This document shows, piece by piece, positions 23,187 to 30,511 of a stretch of 36,087 bases of DNA. Each line of letters starts with the position of its first letter. The first letter of the stretch is position 1. The position numbers and the translations under genes are program-made. The stretch is from Bacteroidaceae bacterium (GTDB taxonomy: Bacteria; Bacteroidota; Bacteroidia; Bacteroidales; Bacteroidaceae), in contig JAGBKI010000062.1 of assembly GCA_017933995.1 (NCBI GenBank), forward strand, positions 1 through 36,087. Direction: 5' to 3'. The notes beneath the pieces were generated by a model. The model did no database searches and was not told where the DNA came from. It was given only the letters and a program-made list of their open reading frames with translations.

Positions 23187-25160
23187 ATGGACTACCAATA
23201 TACGCTTCTCATCCTTTGCCTGCCCATCGTGTCGTTCCTGATACTGGGCATCGGTGGCAAGTGGCTCAGCCACAAGGCCGCTGGGCTCATCGGCACGCTG
23301 AGCATCGGCACGGTGGCCGTGCTGTCCTACTACACGGCGTTCCACTACTTCGCCGAGCGCGGGGCCGACGGCACGTTCGCCTCCATCGTACCCATAAACT
23401 TCGAGTGGCTGCCCTTCTACGTCGGCAACCTCCACTTCGACATGGGCATCCTGCTCGACCCCATCAGCGTGATGATGCTCATCGTCATCAGCACCGTGTC
23501 GCTGATGGTGCATATCTACAGTTTCGGCTATATGCACGGCGAGCGGGGCTTCCAGCGCTACTACGCTTTCCTGAGCCTCTTCACGATGTCGATGCTCGGG
23601 CTGGTGGTGGCCACCAACATCTTCCAGATGTACATGTTCTGGGAACTTGTGGGCGTGTGCTCCTACCTGCTCATCGGCTTCTACTTCACCGAGAAGCCCG
23701 CCATCGCCGCTTCCAAGAAGGCGTTCATCGTGACGCGCTTCGCCGACCTGGGCTTCCTGGTGGGCATACTCGTCTTCGGCTACTACACCGGCTCGTTCAG
23801 TTTTGACTTCACCGAGAACTTCCAGTACGCCGCCGGCGCGCTTCACGGTGTGGCCCCTGACGCCGCCAAGGCCATCGCCGCCGGAGGCTTCATCCTGCCC
23901 ACCGCCCTGTTCCTGATGTTCATCGGCGGCGCCGGCAAGAGCGCGATGTTCCCCCTCCACATCTGGCTGCCCGACGCTATGGAAGGCCCCACGCCCGTCA
24001 GTGCCCTCATCCACGCCGCCACGATGGTCGTGGCCGGTGTGTTCCAGGTGGCCCGTATGTTCCCCATGTGGATACAGTACGCCCCCGAGACGCTGCACTA
24101 TGTGGCCTGGATAGGCGCATTCACCGCTTTCTACGCCGCCGCCGTGGCCTGCGCGCAGAGCGACATCAAGCGCGTGCTGGCCTTCTCCACCATTTCGCAG
24201 ATAGCCTTTATGATGGTGGCCCTGGGCGTATGCACCGAGATGACCACTGGCCACGAGCACGTGGGCAGCGTGGGCTATATGGCCTCGATGTTCCACCTCT
24301 TCACCCACGCCATGTTCAAGGCCACGCTCTTCCTCTGTGCCGGCTGCATCATCCACGCCGTGCACAGCAACGAGATGTCGGCCATGGGCGGTATGCGCAA
24401 GTACATGCCCGTGACGAACTGGACGTTCCTCATCGCCACGCTGGCCATCAGCGGCATCCCGCCCTTCAGCGGCTTCTTCTCCAAGGACGAAATCCTGAGC
24501 GCCAGCTTCGCCTACAGCCCCGTGATGGGCTGGGTGATGACCGGCATCGCAGCCATGACGGCCTTCTATATGTTCCGCGTGTACTACGGCATCTTCTGGG
24601 GCACGGAGAACAAGCAGCTGCACGAGGAGCTCAAGGCGCACGGCCACTTCGGCGAGGCGCCCCTCGTGATGACCGCCCCGCTCGTGCTGCTGACGCTCTT
24701 CACCGTGTTCTGCGGCTGGGCGTTGCCCGGCTCGTTCGGCTCGTTCGTCAGTGCCGACGGCCAGGCGTACAACATCCACCTCGACCCGCAGATTGCCATC
24801 ACCAGCGTCGTCATCGCCTGCATCAGCATCGGCCTTGCCACGTGGATTTACATCCGCAGCAGCCAGCCCGTCGCCGAGCGCCTCAAGGCCGCCATGCCCC
24901 ACCTCCACGAGTGGGCATACCGCCGCTTCTACATTGACGAGATTTACCAGTTCGTGACCCACCGCATCATCTTCGCCTACATCTCGCGCCCCATCGCCTG
25001 GTTCGACCGCCACGTCGTCGACGGCACGCTCAACGGCCTGGCCAGCGGCGCCAACTACGTGGGCGAATCCATCCGTCCCTTGCAGAGCGGACGCTTGCAG
25101 CAGTACGCCTATGTGTTCCTGCTGGGCGTGGTCGTGTTGTTCTTCATTATGATTATCTAA
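23187..25160 (+). CDS. nuoL: complex I subunit NuoL
   Basis: A 657-residue antiporter-like proton-pumping subunit at the end of the membrane arm, with the long C-terminal region that carries the lateral helix. The key charged residues are present: E153 in MYMFWELVGVCSYLL and K251 in GAGKSAMFPLHIWLPDAM, followed by GPTPVSALIHAATMV. The frame is open 19 codons further upstream, inside element F3, but the ATG at 23187 gives the usual N-terminus. nuoM starts nine bases after the stop. Confidence 0.96.
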   Translation: MDYQYTLLILCLPIVSFLILGIGGKWLSHKAAGLIGTLSIGTVAVLSYYTAFHYFAERGADGTFASIVPINFEWLPFYVGNLHFDMGILLDPISVMMLIVISTVSLMVHIYSFGYMHGERGFQRYYAFLSLFTMSMLGLVVATNIFQMYMFWELVGVCSYLLIGFYFTEKPAIAASKKAFIVTRFADLGFLVGILVFGYYTGSFSFDFTENFQYAAGALHGVAPDAAKAIAAGGFILPTALFLMFIGGAGKSAMFPLHIWLPDAMEGPTPVSALIHAATMVVAGVFQVARMFPMWIQYAPETLHYVAWIGAFTAFYAAAVACAQSDIKRVLAFSTISQIAFMMVALGVCTEMTTGHEHVGSVGYMASMFHLFTHAMFKATLFLCAGCIIHAVHSNEMSAMGGMRKYMPVTNWTFLIATLAISGIPPFSGFFSKDEILSASFAYSPVMGWVMTGIAAMTAFYMFRVYYGIFWGTENKQLHEELKAHGHFGEAPLVMTAPLVLLTLFTVFCGWALPGSFGSFVSADGQAYNIHLDPQIAITSVVIACISIGLATWIYIRSSQPVAERLKAAMPHLHEWAYRRFYIDEIYQFVTHRIIFAYISRPIAWFDRHVVDGTLNGLASGANYVGESIRPLQSGRLQQYAYVFLLGVVVLFFIMII

Positions 25161-25169
25161 GCGCAGACT

Positions 25170-26666
25170 ATGAACTTCCTTTCGATATTTGTACTGATAC
25201 CCCTGGTGATGCTGCTGGCCCTGTGGCTGGTCAAGGGGCAGAAAGCCATCCGCACCGTGATGGTCACCGGCAGCACCGCGCTGCTCGCCATGGCCGTCTA
25301 CCTCACCGTAGCGTTCCTCACCGACCGCGCCGCCGGGGCCGACGCCGAGATGCTCTACACGGCCTCGTTCGCCTGGTTCGAGCCGCTCCATATATACTAT
25401 AGCGTCGGCGTCGACGGCATCAGCGTCGCCATGCTCCTGCTCAGCGGCGTCATCGTCTTCACCGGCACGTTCGTCAGCTGGGACATGTGCAAGGAGTACT
25501 TCCTGTGGTTCACCCTGCTGTCGCTCGGCGTGTTCGGCTTCTTCATCAGCGTCGACATGTTCACGATGTTCATGTTCTACGAGGTGGCCCTCATCCCGAT
25601 GTACCTGCTCATCGGCGTGTGGGGCACGGGCAAGAAGGAGTACAGCGCGATGAAACTCACGCTGATGCTCATGGGCGGCTCGGCCTTCCTGATGTGCGGC
25701 ATCTTCGGCATCTTCTACGGCGCCGGCGGCCAGACGATGAACCTCGTCGAGATAGCCAACCACACCGGCGGCGCCCACGCCATCAAACTCAGTGAGCAAA
25801 TGGTGTGGTTCCCGATGACCTTTGTGGGCTTCGGCGTGCTGGGCGCGCTGTTCCCGTTCCACACCTGGTCGCCCGACGGCCACGCCAGTGCCCCCACCGC
25901 CGTGTCGATGCTCCACGCCGGCGTGCTGATGAAACTCGGAGGCTACGGCTGTTTCCGCATTGCCATGTACCTGATGCCCGAGGCCACGCACGAACTGGCC
26001 TGGATTTTCCTCATCCTGACCGGCATCAGCGTCGTCTACGGCGCGTTCTCCGCCTGCGTGCAGACCGACCTCAAGTACATCAACGCCTACAGTTCCGTGT
26101 CGCACTGCGGCCTGGTGCTCTTCGCCCTGCTGATGATCAACGAGACGGCCTGCTCCGGCGCCATCATCCAGATGCTGTCGCATGGACTGATGACGGCCCT
26201 GTTCTTCGCCCTCATCGGTATGATTTACGGCCGCACCCACACGCGCGACATCCGCGAGCTGAGCGGCCTGATGCGCATCATGCCCTTCCTCGCCGTGGGC
26301 TACGTCATAGCCGGTCTCGGCAACCTCGGCCTGCCCGGCCTGAGCGGATTTGTGGCAGAAATGACTATCTTTGTGGGCGCGTTCCAGCACGCCGACACGT
26401 TCCACCGTGTGCTGACCATCCTGGCCTGCTCCAGCATCGTCACCACGGCGGTCTACATCCTCCGTATGGTGGGCAAGATACTCTACGGCAAGTGCACCAA
26501 CGAACACCACCTGGCGCTCACCGACGCCACGCTCGTCGAGCGTTTCCCCGTTGTGGTGCTCATCTGCTGCATCGCCGCCATCGGCCTCGCCCCCTTCTTC
26601 GTCTCCCACCTCGTGAACGGAGGCGTCGTGCCTATCGTTAACCATATCCTTGCTGTGGCAGGGTAA
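25170..26666 (+). CDS. nuoM: complex I subunit NuoM, lacking the helix-7 lysine
   Basis: A 498-residue antiporter-like proton-pumping subunit with about fourteen helices. E138 in FMFYEVALIPMYLL matches the conserved helix-5 glutamate, and K255 in HAGVLMKLGGYG matches the helix-8 lysine. The conserved helix-7 lysine (FAVK in E. coli, five residues before PLH) is replaced: the segment reads GFGVLGALFPFHTW with L224 at that position. The following loop is SPDGH instead of LPDAH. The reading frame is intact and codon use is normal, so this is not a sequencing fault. The change may be a lineage-wide form of NuoM. It is coupled to nuoL by a nine-base gap, and the stop overlaps the beginning of element E4. 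Confidence 0.95.
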   Translation: MNFLSIFVLIPLVMLLALWLVKGQKAIRTVMVTGSTALLAMAVYLTVAFLTDRAAGADAEMLYTASFAWFEPLHIYYSVGVDGISVAMLLLSGVIVFTGTFVSWDMCKEYFLWFTLLSLGVFGFFISVDMFTMFMFYEVALIPMYLLIGVWGTGKKEYSAMKLTLMLMGGSAFLMCGIFGIFYGAGGQTMNLVEIANHTGGAHAIKLSEQMVWFPMTFVGFGVLGALFPFHTWSPDGHASAPTAVSMLHAGVLMKLGGYGCFRIAMYLMPEATHELAWIFLILTGISVVYGAFSACVQTDLKYINAYSSVSHCGLVLFALLMINETACSGAIIQMLSHGLMTALFFALIGMIYGRTHTRDIRELSGLMRIMPFLAVGYVIAGLGNLGLPGLSGFVAEMTIFVGAFQHADTFHRVLTILACSSIVTTAVYILRMVGKILYGKCTNEHHLALTDATLVERFPVVVLICCIAAIGLAPFFVSHLVNGGVVPIVNHILAVAG

Positions 26667-26773
26667 AGTTTAATAAGGTTGAAAAGGTTTAATAAGGTTT
26701 AATCTGTCCGGCTACCGTGCCGTAAGGCGTTAAACCTCTTAAACTTCATTAAACTTCTTAAACCTCTTAAAGT
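26666..26773. repeat. Family E palindromic element E4, between nuoM and nuoN
   Basis: The left arm is nearly the same as in E3; the core is a shorter variant beginning CTGTCCGGC and ending AAGGCG. The right arm has TTAAACNNC units. The first base of the element is the last base of the nuoM stop codon, and only four bases separate its end from the nuoN ATG. Confidence 0.86.
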
Positions 26774-26777
26774 TCCC

Positions 26778-28247
26778 ATGACCAACTACACAGAATTCCT
26801 TTATATGCACGAAGAGCTGGGCCTGCTTGCCGTCATCCTGCTGCTCTTTGTGTGCGACCTGCTCTTTTGCAAGGACAGCAAGCGCGGCGGCGTGTACAAC
26901 ACCGCCCTGCCCGTCATCCTGCTCGGCATCCTGACGGCGTTCAACCTGCTGCCCCTCAGCAACCTGCCGTTTGAGGCATTGGGCGGCATGTACCACCACA
27001 CGCCGATGGACACCATCGTGAAGAGCACCCTCAACATTGGCACGCTCGTCACGTTCCTGATGGCTCACAAGTGGCTCGCACGTCCCGAGAACCTCGTCAA
27101 GCAGGGCGAGTTCTACATCGTGACGCTATTCACCCTCCTGGGCATGTACTTTATGATTTCCAGCGGCCACTTCCTAATGTTCTTCATCGGTCTTGAATTG
27201 GCCAGCATCCCGATGGTCGCCCTTGTGTCGTTCGACAAGTATCGCTACGAGAGCGCAGAGGCTGGAGCCAAGTACATTCTGCTCGCCCTTTTCAGCAGCG
27301 CGCTGTTGCTCTACGGCGTGAGTCTTATTTATGCCGCTACGGGATCTCTCTATTTCAACCAGATTTGGCCCGACGCCTCTTCTTCGTGGTTGTTGCTTTG
27401 CGGTCTGTCGCTTTTTCTTGCTGGTATGGGCTTCAAGATTTCGCTTGTGCCTTTCCACCTTTGGACAGCCGACACCTACGAAGGTGCACCTACTGTCGTC
27501 ACAGGCTATCTCAGCGTTGTAAGTAAGGGTAGTGCCGCCTTTGTTCTGCTCGTTGTTTTGGCCAAAGCGTTTACATTCGGTGGTGTGAAGCTCGACTGGC
27601 AGGTGGCGCTCTTTTGGGTCATCATCGCCAGCATCACCCTTGCCAACCTCTTTGCCATCCGCCAAAGCAACCTCAAGCGCTTCATGGCCTATAGCGCCAT
27701 CTCGCAGGCCGGCTACCTTGTGCTCGGCATTATGGGCGGCACCGAACCCGCCGCCGACGGCTCGGCGCAGGGTATGACCGCGCTGGTGTTCTACCTGCTC
27801 GTTTACCTCGCCGCCAACATGGGCGCTTTCGCCGTTATCAACGTCGTGGAGCAGAACAGTGGCAAACTCGCCATCAAGGACTACAACGGCCTCTACGGCA
27901 CCAACCCCAAACTGGCCTTCCTGATGACGCTCTGCCTCTTCTCACTGGCCGGCATCCCGCCGTTCGCAGGCTTCTTCTCCAAGTTCTTCATCTTCATGGC
28001 CGCCTTCAACGCAGGCTTCAAGGTGCTGGTGTTCATCGCCTTGGTAAACACCATCATCTCGCTCTACTACTACCTGCTCATCGTCAAGGCGATGTACATC
28101 AGCAAGAGCGATACCCCTGTGGCCACGTTCAAGAGCGACGGTTACACGCGCGCCGCGCTGGCCATCTGCACCGCTGGCGTTCTGCTGCTCGGCATCGCTG
28201 GATGGGTCTACAACTACCTTGACAGCATCGCCAAAGTTAGCCTATAG
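26778..28247 (+). CDS. nuoN: complex I subunit NuoN
   Basis: A 489-residue antiporter-like proton-pumping subunit and last gene of the operon. The charged residues of the proton path are all present: E140 in [13 protein letters not shown]220 in [14 protein letters not shown] and K250 in [11 protein letters not shown]. Unlike its neighbours, the middle of the gene (about 27200-27600, strongest 27315-27590) uses many codons ending in T or A, while both ends have the C/G-ending codons typical of the operon. No frameshift accompanies this. The hairpin F4 follows the stop by about ten bases and probably ends the operon. Confidence 0.95.
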   Translation: MTNYTEFLYMHEELGLLAVILLLFVCDLLFCKDSKRGGVYNTALPVILLGILTAFNLLPLSNLPFEALGGMYHHTPMDTIVKSTLNIGTLVTFLMAHKWLARPENLVKQGEFYIVTLFTLLGMYFMISSGHFLMFFIGLELASIPMVALVSFDKYRYESAEAGAKYILLALFSSALLLYGVSLIYAATGSLYFNQIWPDASSSWLLLCGLSLFLAGMGFKISLVPFHLWTADTYEGAPTVVTGYLSVVSKGSAAFVLLVVLAKAFTFGGVKLDWQVALFWVIIASITLANLFAIRQSNLKRFMAYSAISQAGYLVLGIMGGTEPAADGSAQGMTALVFYLLVYLAANMGAFAVINVVEQNSGKLAIKDYNGLYGTNPKLAFLMTLCLFSLAGIPPFAGFFSKFFIFMAAFNAGFKVLVFIALVNTIISLYYYLLIVKAMYISKSDTPVATFKSDGYTRAALAICTAGVLLLGIAGWVYNYLDSIAKVSL

Positions 28248-28257
28248 GCGGATAGTT

Positions 28258-28352
28258 GATTGTTAAAAGGCAAAAGCGAATAGTTGGGTTACGCTTGCTG
28301 GCATTCTTTCGGCCTCCGTAACCCAACTATTCACTTTTGCTTTTTAACGATT
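28258..28352. terminator. Family F hairpin F4, likely two-way terminator between convergent genes
   Basis: Nearly continuous pairing over about 34 base pairs: a perfect 16-bp inner stem GAATAGTTGGGTTACG (28278-28293 with 28317-28332) and outer A/T-rich 7-bp units (TAAAAGG, CAAAAGC with ACTTTTG, CTTTTTA). It lies between the nuoN stop and the DUF3256-like stop and would end transcripts from both sides. It has the same arm style as F1-F3. Confidence 0.75.
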
Positions 28353-28357
28353 CTTGC

Positions 28358-28993
28358 TTAGAGCCGCTTCTTCCTCCAGCTCCCGCGCTGCCATACCAGC
28401 ACAACAGGACGCAACAGCGCGTTTGCGTCCTGCTGTTCCTCTTTACTGAGGTTCTGCGTACCAACTTCCAGCGTCAGCATTTCGGATTCGGCTGCCCATT
28501 TTGCGCCGATGTGCAGGGGGAACAGGATGCTGGACAGGCGCTTGCGCTCTATGTAAACCACGCTGTCGGGTGCCTGGATAAAGTCACCCAAGTCGGGCAT
28601 GGCGAACTGCGGAATGTCCGTACAGTAGTCGGCTGTGTAGAAGACGATGTGGCTGTCTGGCGCAGGGGTAAGGAGCGTGTAGATGGATGCGAACACCTCG
28701 CTTGTGTCGGTTTGCAGTTTGCGTATTTCCAATCGGCTTGAAGGAGTGAGCAGGATGCTCAAAAAATCGTCTGTCTTGTGCGCGATGCGGGTCGGCAACC
28801 CGAAGAGATTGTCCACAACGGGTTCTGCCCCGCGTTGTGCCAGCTGCATCAGTTCCACCCTCGCCTTGCGAGGCAGCACGAGGAGCAGGCTGTCGGGCAT
28901 CTCCACGAAAAAGCGTTCAATCGTGGCTTGTGCCATTCCTGTAATGGGCAGCGTGGCAACGGCTATTGTGGCAAAAAGCGTTCTGATAGACAT
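28358..28993 (-). CDS. exported DUF3256-like protein
   Basis: A 211-residue protein with a signal peptide (residues 1-21, ending ITGMAQA), so probably periplasmic. The mature part begins FFVEMPDSLLLVLPRKARVEL and contains the pattern 'MPDS...LP...R..LM' and 'DNL.G..T.I...TDDFL.I.L.PSS' that I associate with DUF3256, a Bacteroidetes family of unknown function. There are no catalytic motifs, metal sites or membrane helices beyond the signal. It starts 21 bases after the GH109-like gene and should be co-transcribed with it; the pairing may be incidental. No function is proposed. Confidence 0.65.
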   Translation of the reverse strand: MSIRTLFATIAVATLPITGMAQATIERFFVEMPDSLLLVLPRKARVELMQLAQRGAEPVVDNLFGLPTRIAHKTDDFLSILLTPSSRLEIRKLQTDTSEVFASIYTLLTPAPDSHIVFYTADYCTDIPQFAMPDLGDFIQAPDSVVYIERKRLSSILFPLHIGAKWAAESEMLTLEVGTQNLSKEEQQDANALLRPVVLVWQRGSWRKKRL

Positions 28994-29014
28994 AAGGCGG
29001 ACTTTCTCGTAGGT

Positions 29015-30163
29015 TTATTGGAAGAATTGCAGCCCCTCGGCCTTACGCCATCGCCCCCGAGTGAAGTCGGGCACGTCCACAGGGCGCCCGTTTCCCTGCG
29101 CACTGAGCGCAGACAGCGGTCCTATGCAACTCCATTCAGCCGCGTCGTAAACGTCAATGTCGAGCGGCAGACCGTAGTGTAGGCAATGGATAAGGCGGCA
29201 GTCCATGGCGTAGTTCATCTCGTTGGGCACGCCGATGCTGTGACCCTCTTCCCAGTAGTGGCTGGCGGGATTACGCTCCTTGTAGCGCTCTGCCCAGTCC
29301 AGCGCAGCCTGCCCTGTAAGCGGCCTTTCCATACCCCGTGCGAAGAGAGTGGGCAAGGGGTACTTCTGCGCAAATCCTTCCGTGCCGCACACAGTTTGCA
29401 GCCTGCTGTAGGGGCGGGGAGTGGTTGTGTCCAACTGCTGCATGATAGTGATGCCCCGCCGTGTGCGTATCAGGGTGGTGTTCACGCGCCCCCGCAGCCC
29501 CTCGTCTCCCAGCCCGCGCGAGGTTACCGACGTGAGGCTCTCCATCAGGTCGCCACGGTGAAGCCCCAACAGCCAGCCCATCGGTCCCATACCGTGTGTA
29601 GGGTAGGCGTTAGCACCGTGTGCGGCAATGCTGCGCAGCATCCAACCATATTCATTCGCCTTCTCTTCGGCCAGGAGGTTGTGGATATAAGCCCCTTCCA
29701 TGTGGGTCAGCTCGCCGAAGAGCCCGTCGCGGTGCATCTCCAGCGTGGCCAATGCAAAGAAGTCGTAGCAACAGTTTTCAGTCATGAAACAGTGGCGACG
29801 CGTGCGTTCGGCTGTGTCCACCAGGCGCCAGCATTCTTCCAGCGTCGTAGCGGCGGGAACTTCCACGGCCACATGTTTCCCTGCTTCCATGGCCGCGCAG
29901 GCCATGGCCGTATGTGTTTGCCACGGTGTGCAGATGTACACGAGGTCAATGTCCTTGCGGTCGATGGCTTCACGCCATGCTTCTTCGCCGCACAGCAGTT
30001 CTGGGCGCGGCTTGCCTTCTTTGGCTATGGTTTCGGCGGCTTGCTCCAGGCGTCCGCTGTCCACGTCGGCAAGCACGCGGATTTCCGCTCCGCGTATCAC
30101 GCCGTACCGTTCTACCGTTTTCAGTCCCCTTTGTCCCACGCCGAGCAGGGCGATGCGAACCAT
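29015..30163 (-). CDS. GH109-like NAD-dependent glycosidase (Gfo/Idh/MocA fold)
   Basis: A 382-residue protein with an N-terminal Rossmann fold (LLGVGQRG, residues 6-13) and the EVPAATTLEECW segment (101-112) in the place of the Gfo/Idh/MocA EKP motif. The AYPTHGMGPMGWLL stretch (186-199) and the later TTTPRPYSRLQTVCGTEGFAQK are strongly reminiscent of glycoside hydrolase family 109, alpha-N-acetylgalactosaminidases that use bound NAD in a redox-assisted mechanism. There is no signal or Tat peptide, so it should be cytoplasmic unless the start is wrong. ATG codons at 30193 and 30214 would add 10 or 17 residues (MAANTESM...), but the fold begins best at 30163. Upstream lies a three-fold array of promoter-box repeats. 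A simple oxidoreductase of the same fold remains possible. Confidence 0.72.
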   Translation of the reverse strand: MVRIALLGVGQRGLKTVERYGVIRGAEIRVLADVDSGRLEQAAETIAKEGKPRPELLCGEEAWREAIDRKDIDLVYICTPWQTHTAMACAAMEAGKHVAVEVPAATTLEECWRLVDTAERTRRHCFMTENCCYDFFALATLEMHRDGLFGELTHMEGAYIHNLLAEEKANEYGWMLRSIAAHGANAYPTHGMGPMGWLLGLHRGDLMESLTSVTSRGLGDEGLRGRVNTTLIRTRRGITIMQQLDTTTPRPYSRLQTVCGTEGFAQKYPLPTLFARGMERPLTGQAALDWAERYKERNPASHYWEEGHSIGVPNEMNYAMDCRLIHCLHYGLPLDIDVYDAAEWSCIGPLSALSAQGNGRPVDVPDFTRGRWRKAEGLQFFQ

Positions 30164-30231
30164 AGGGATGCGCTCCGCGCGATAGCGTATCATCGATTCT
30201 GTGTTTGCGGCCATACCGTTGCTTTGTGGGT

Positions 30232-30416
30232 GCAAAGATACTGCAAGGCGAGTGCAATGGAAAAATAGCGCAGCTTTTTTCCATTGCCGAGCCGCCGCAT
30301 ATCTTCGTGAAGCAAAGATACTGCAAGACGAGTGCAATGGAGAAATAGCGCAGCTTCTTTCCATTGCCGAGCCGCCGCATATCTTCGTGAAGCAAAGATA
30401 CTGCAAGGCGAGAGCA
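30232..30416 (-). repeat. Family H tandem array: two 80-bp units plus a partial third, each with a -7 box
   Basis: Units 30232-30311 and 30312-30391 differ at about three of 80 positions; a third copy is cut short after about 25 bases (30392-30416). On the minus strand each begins with TATCTTTGC, an exact TAnnTTTG box (30240-30233, 30320-30313, 30400-30393), so three potential promoters point at the GH109-like gene. Each full unit also folds into a hairpin: GCAATGGAAAAA with TTTTTTCCATTGC around TAGCGCAGC in the first unit, with an outer stem formed by AAGATA and TATCTT. A diverged single copy precedes the histidine phosphatase at 13122-13204. Confidence 0.88.
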
Positions 30417-30434
30417 TAGCAGTGTCCAATCGGG

Positions 30435-30471
30435 AAAAAGGCGGGGCGACACCCGTGTGTGCCGCCCCGCC
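30435..30471 (-). terminator. terminator of the sus operon
   Basis: On the minus strand the stem GGCGGGGCG/CGCCCCGCC (30471-30463 with 30448-30440) is followed directly by TTTTT. It lies about 40 bases after the lipoprotein stop and separates the susCD unit from the GH109-like gene. Confidence 0.82.
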
Positions 30472-30511
30472 CTCTTATATATATATAATACGGTATAGCG
30501 TTTCCTTTGTT

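Noticed and set aside
23172-26645. A 1157-residue minus-strand frame antisense to nuoL and nuoM
   Set aside because: It is His/Glu/Asp/Val-rich with no recognisable domain. It is the antisense shadow of GC-rich genes with strong third-position bias, and the plus-strand frames are clear nuo genes.
30232-30416. CRISPR array
   Set aside because: The units are directly adjacent and nearly identical over their full 80 bp, with no unique spacers and no cas genes in the window.
30190-30429. Short frames encoding repeated peptides such as RRYAAARQW
   Set aside because: They are translations of the 80-bp family H units, which look like promoter/hairpin DNA rather than coding sequence.
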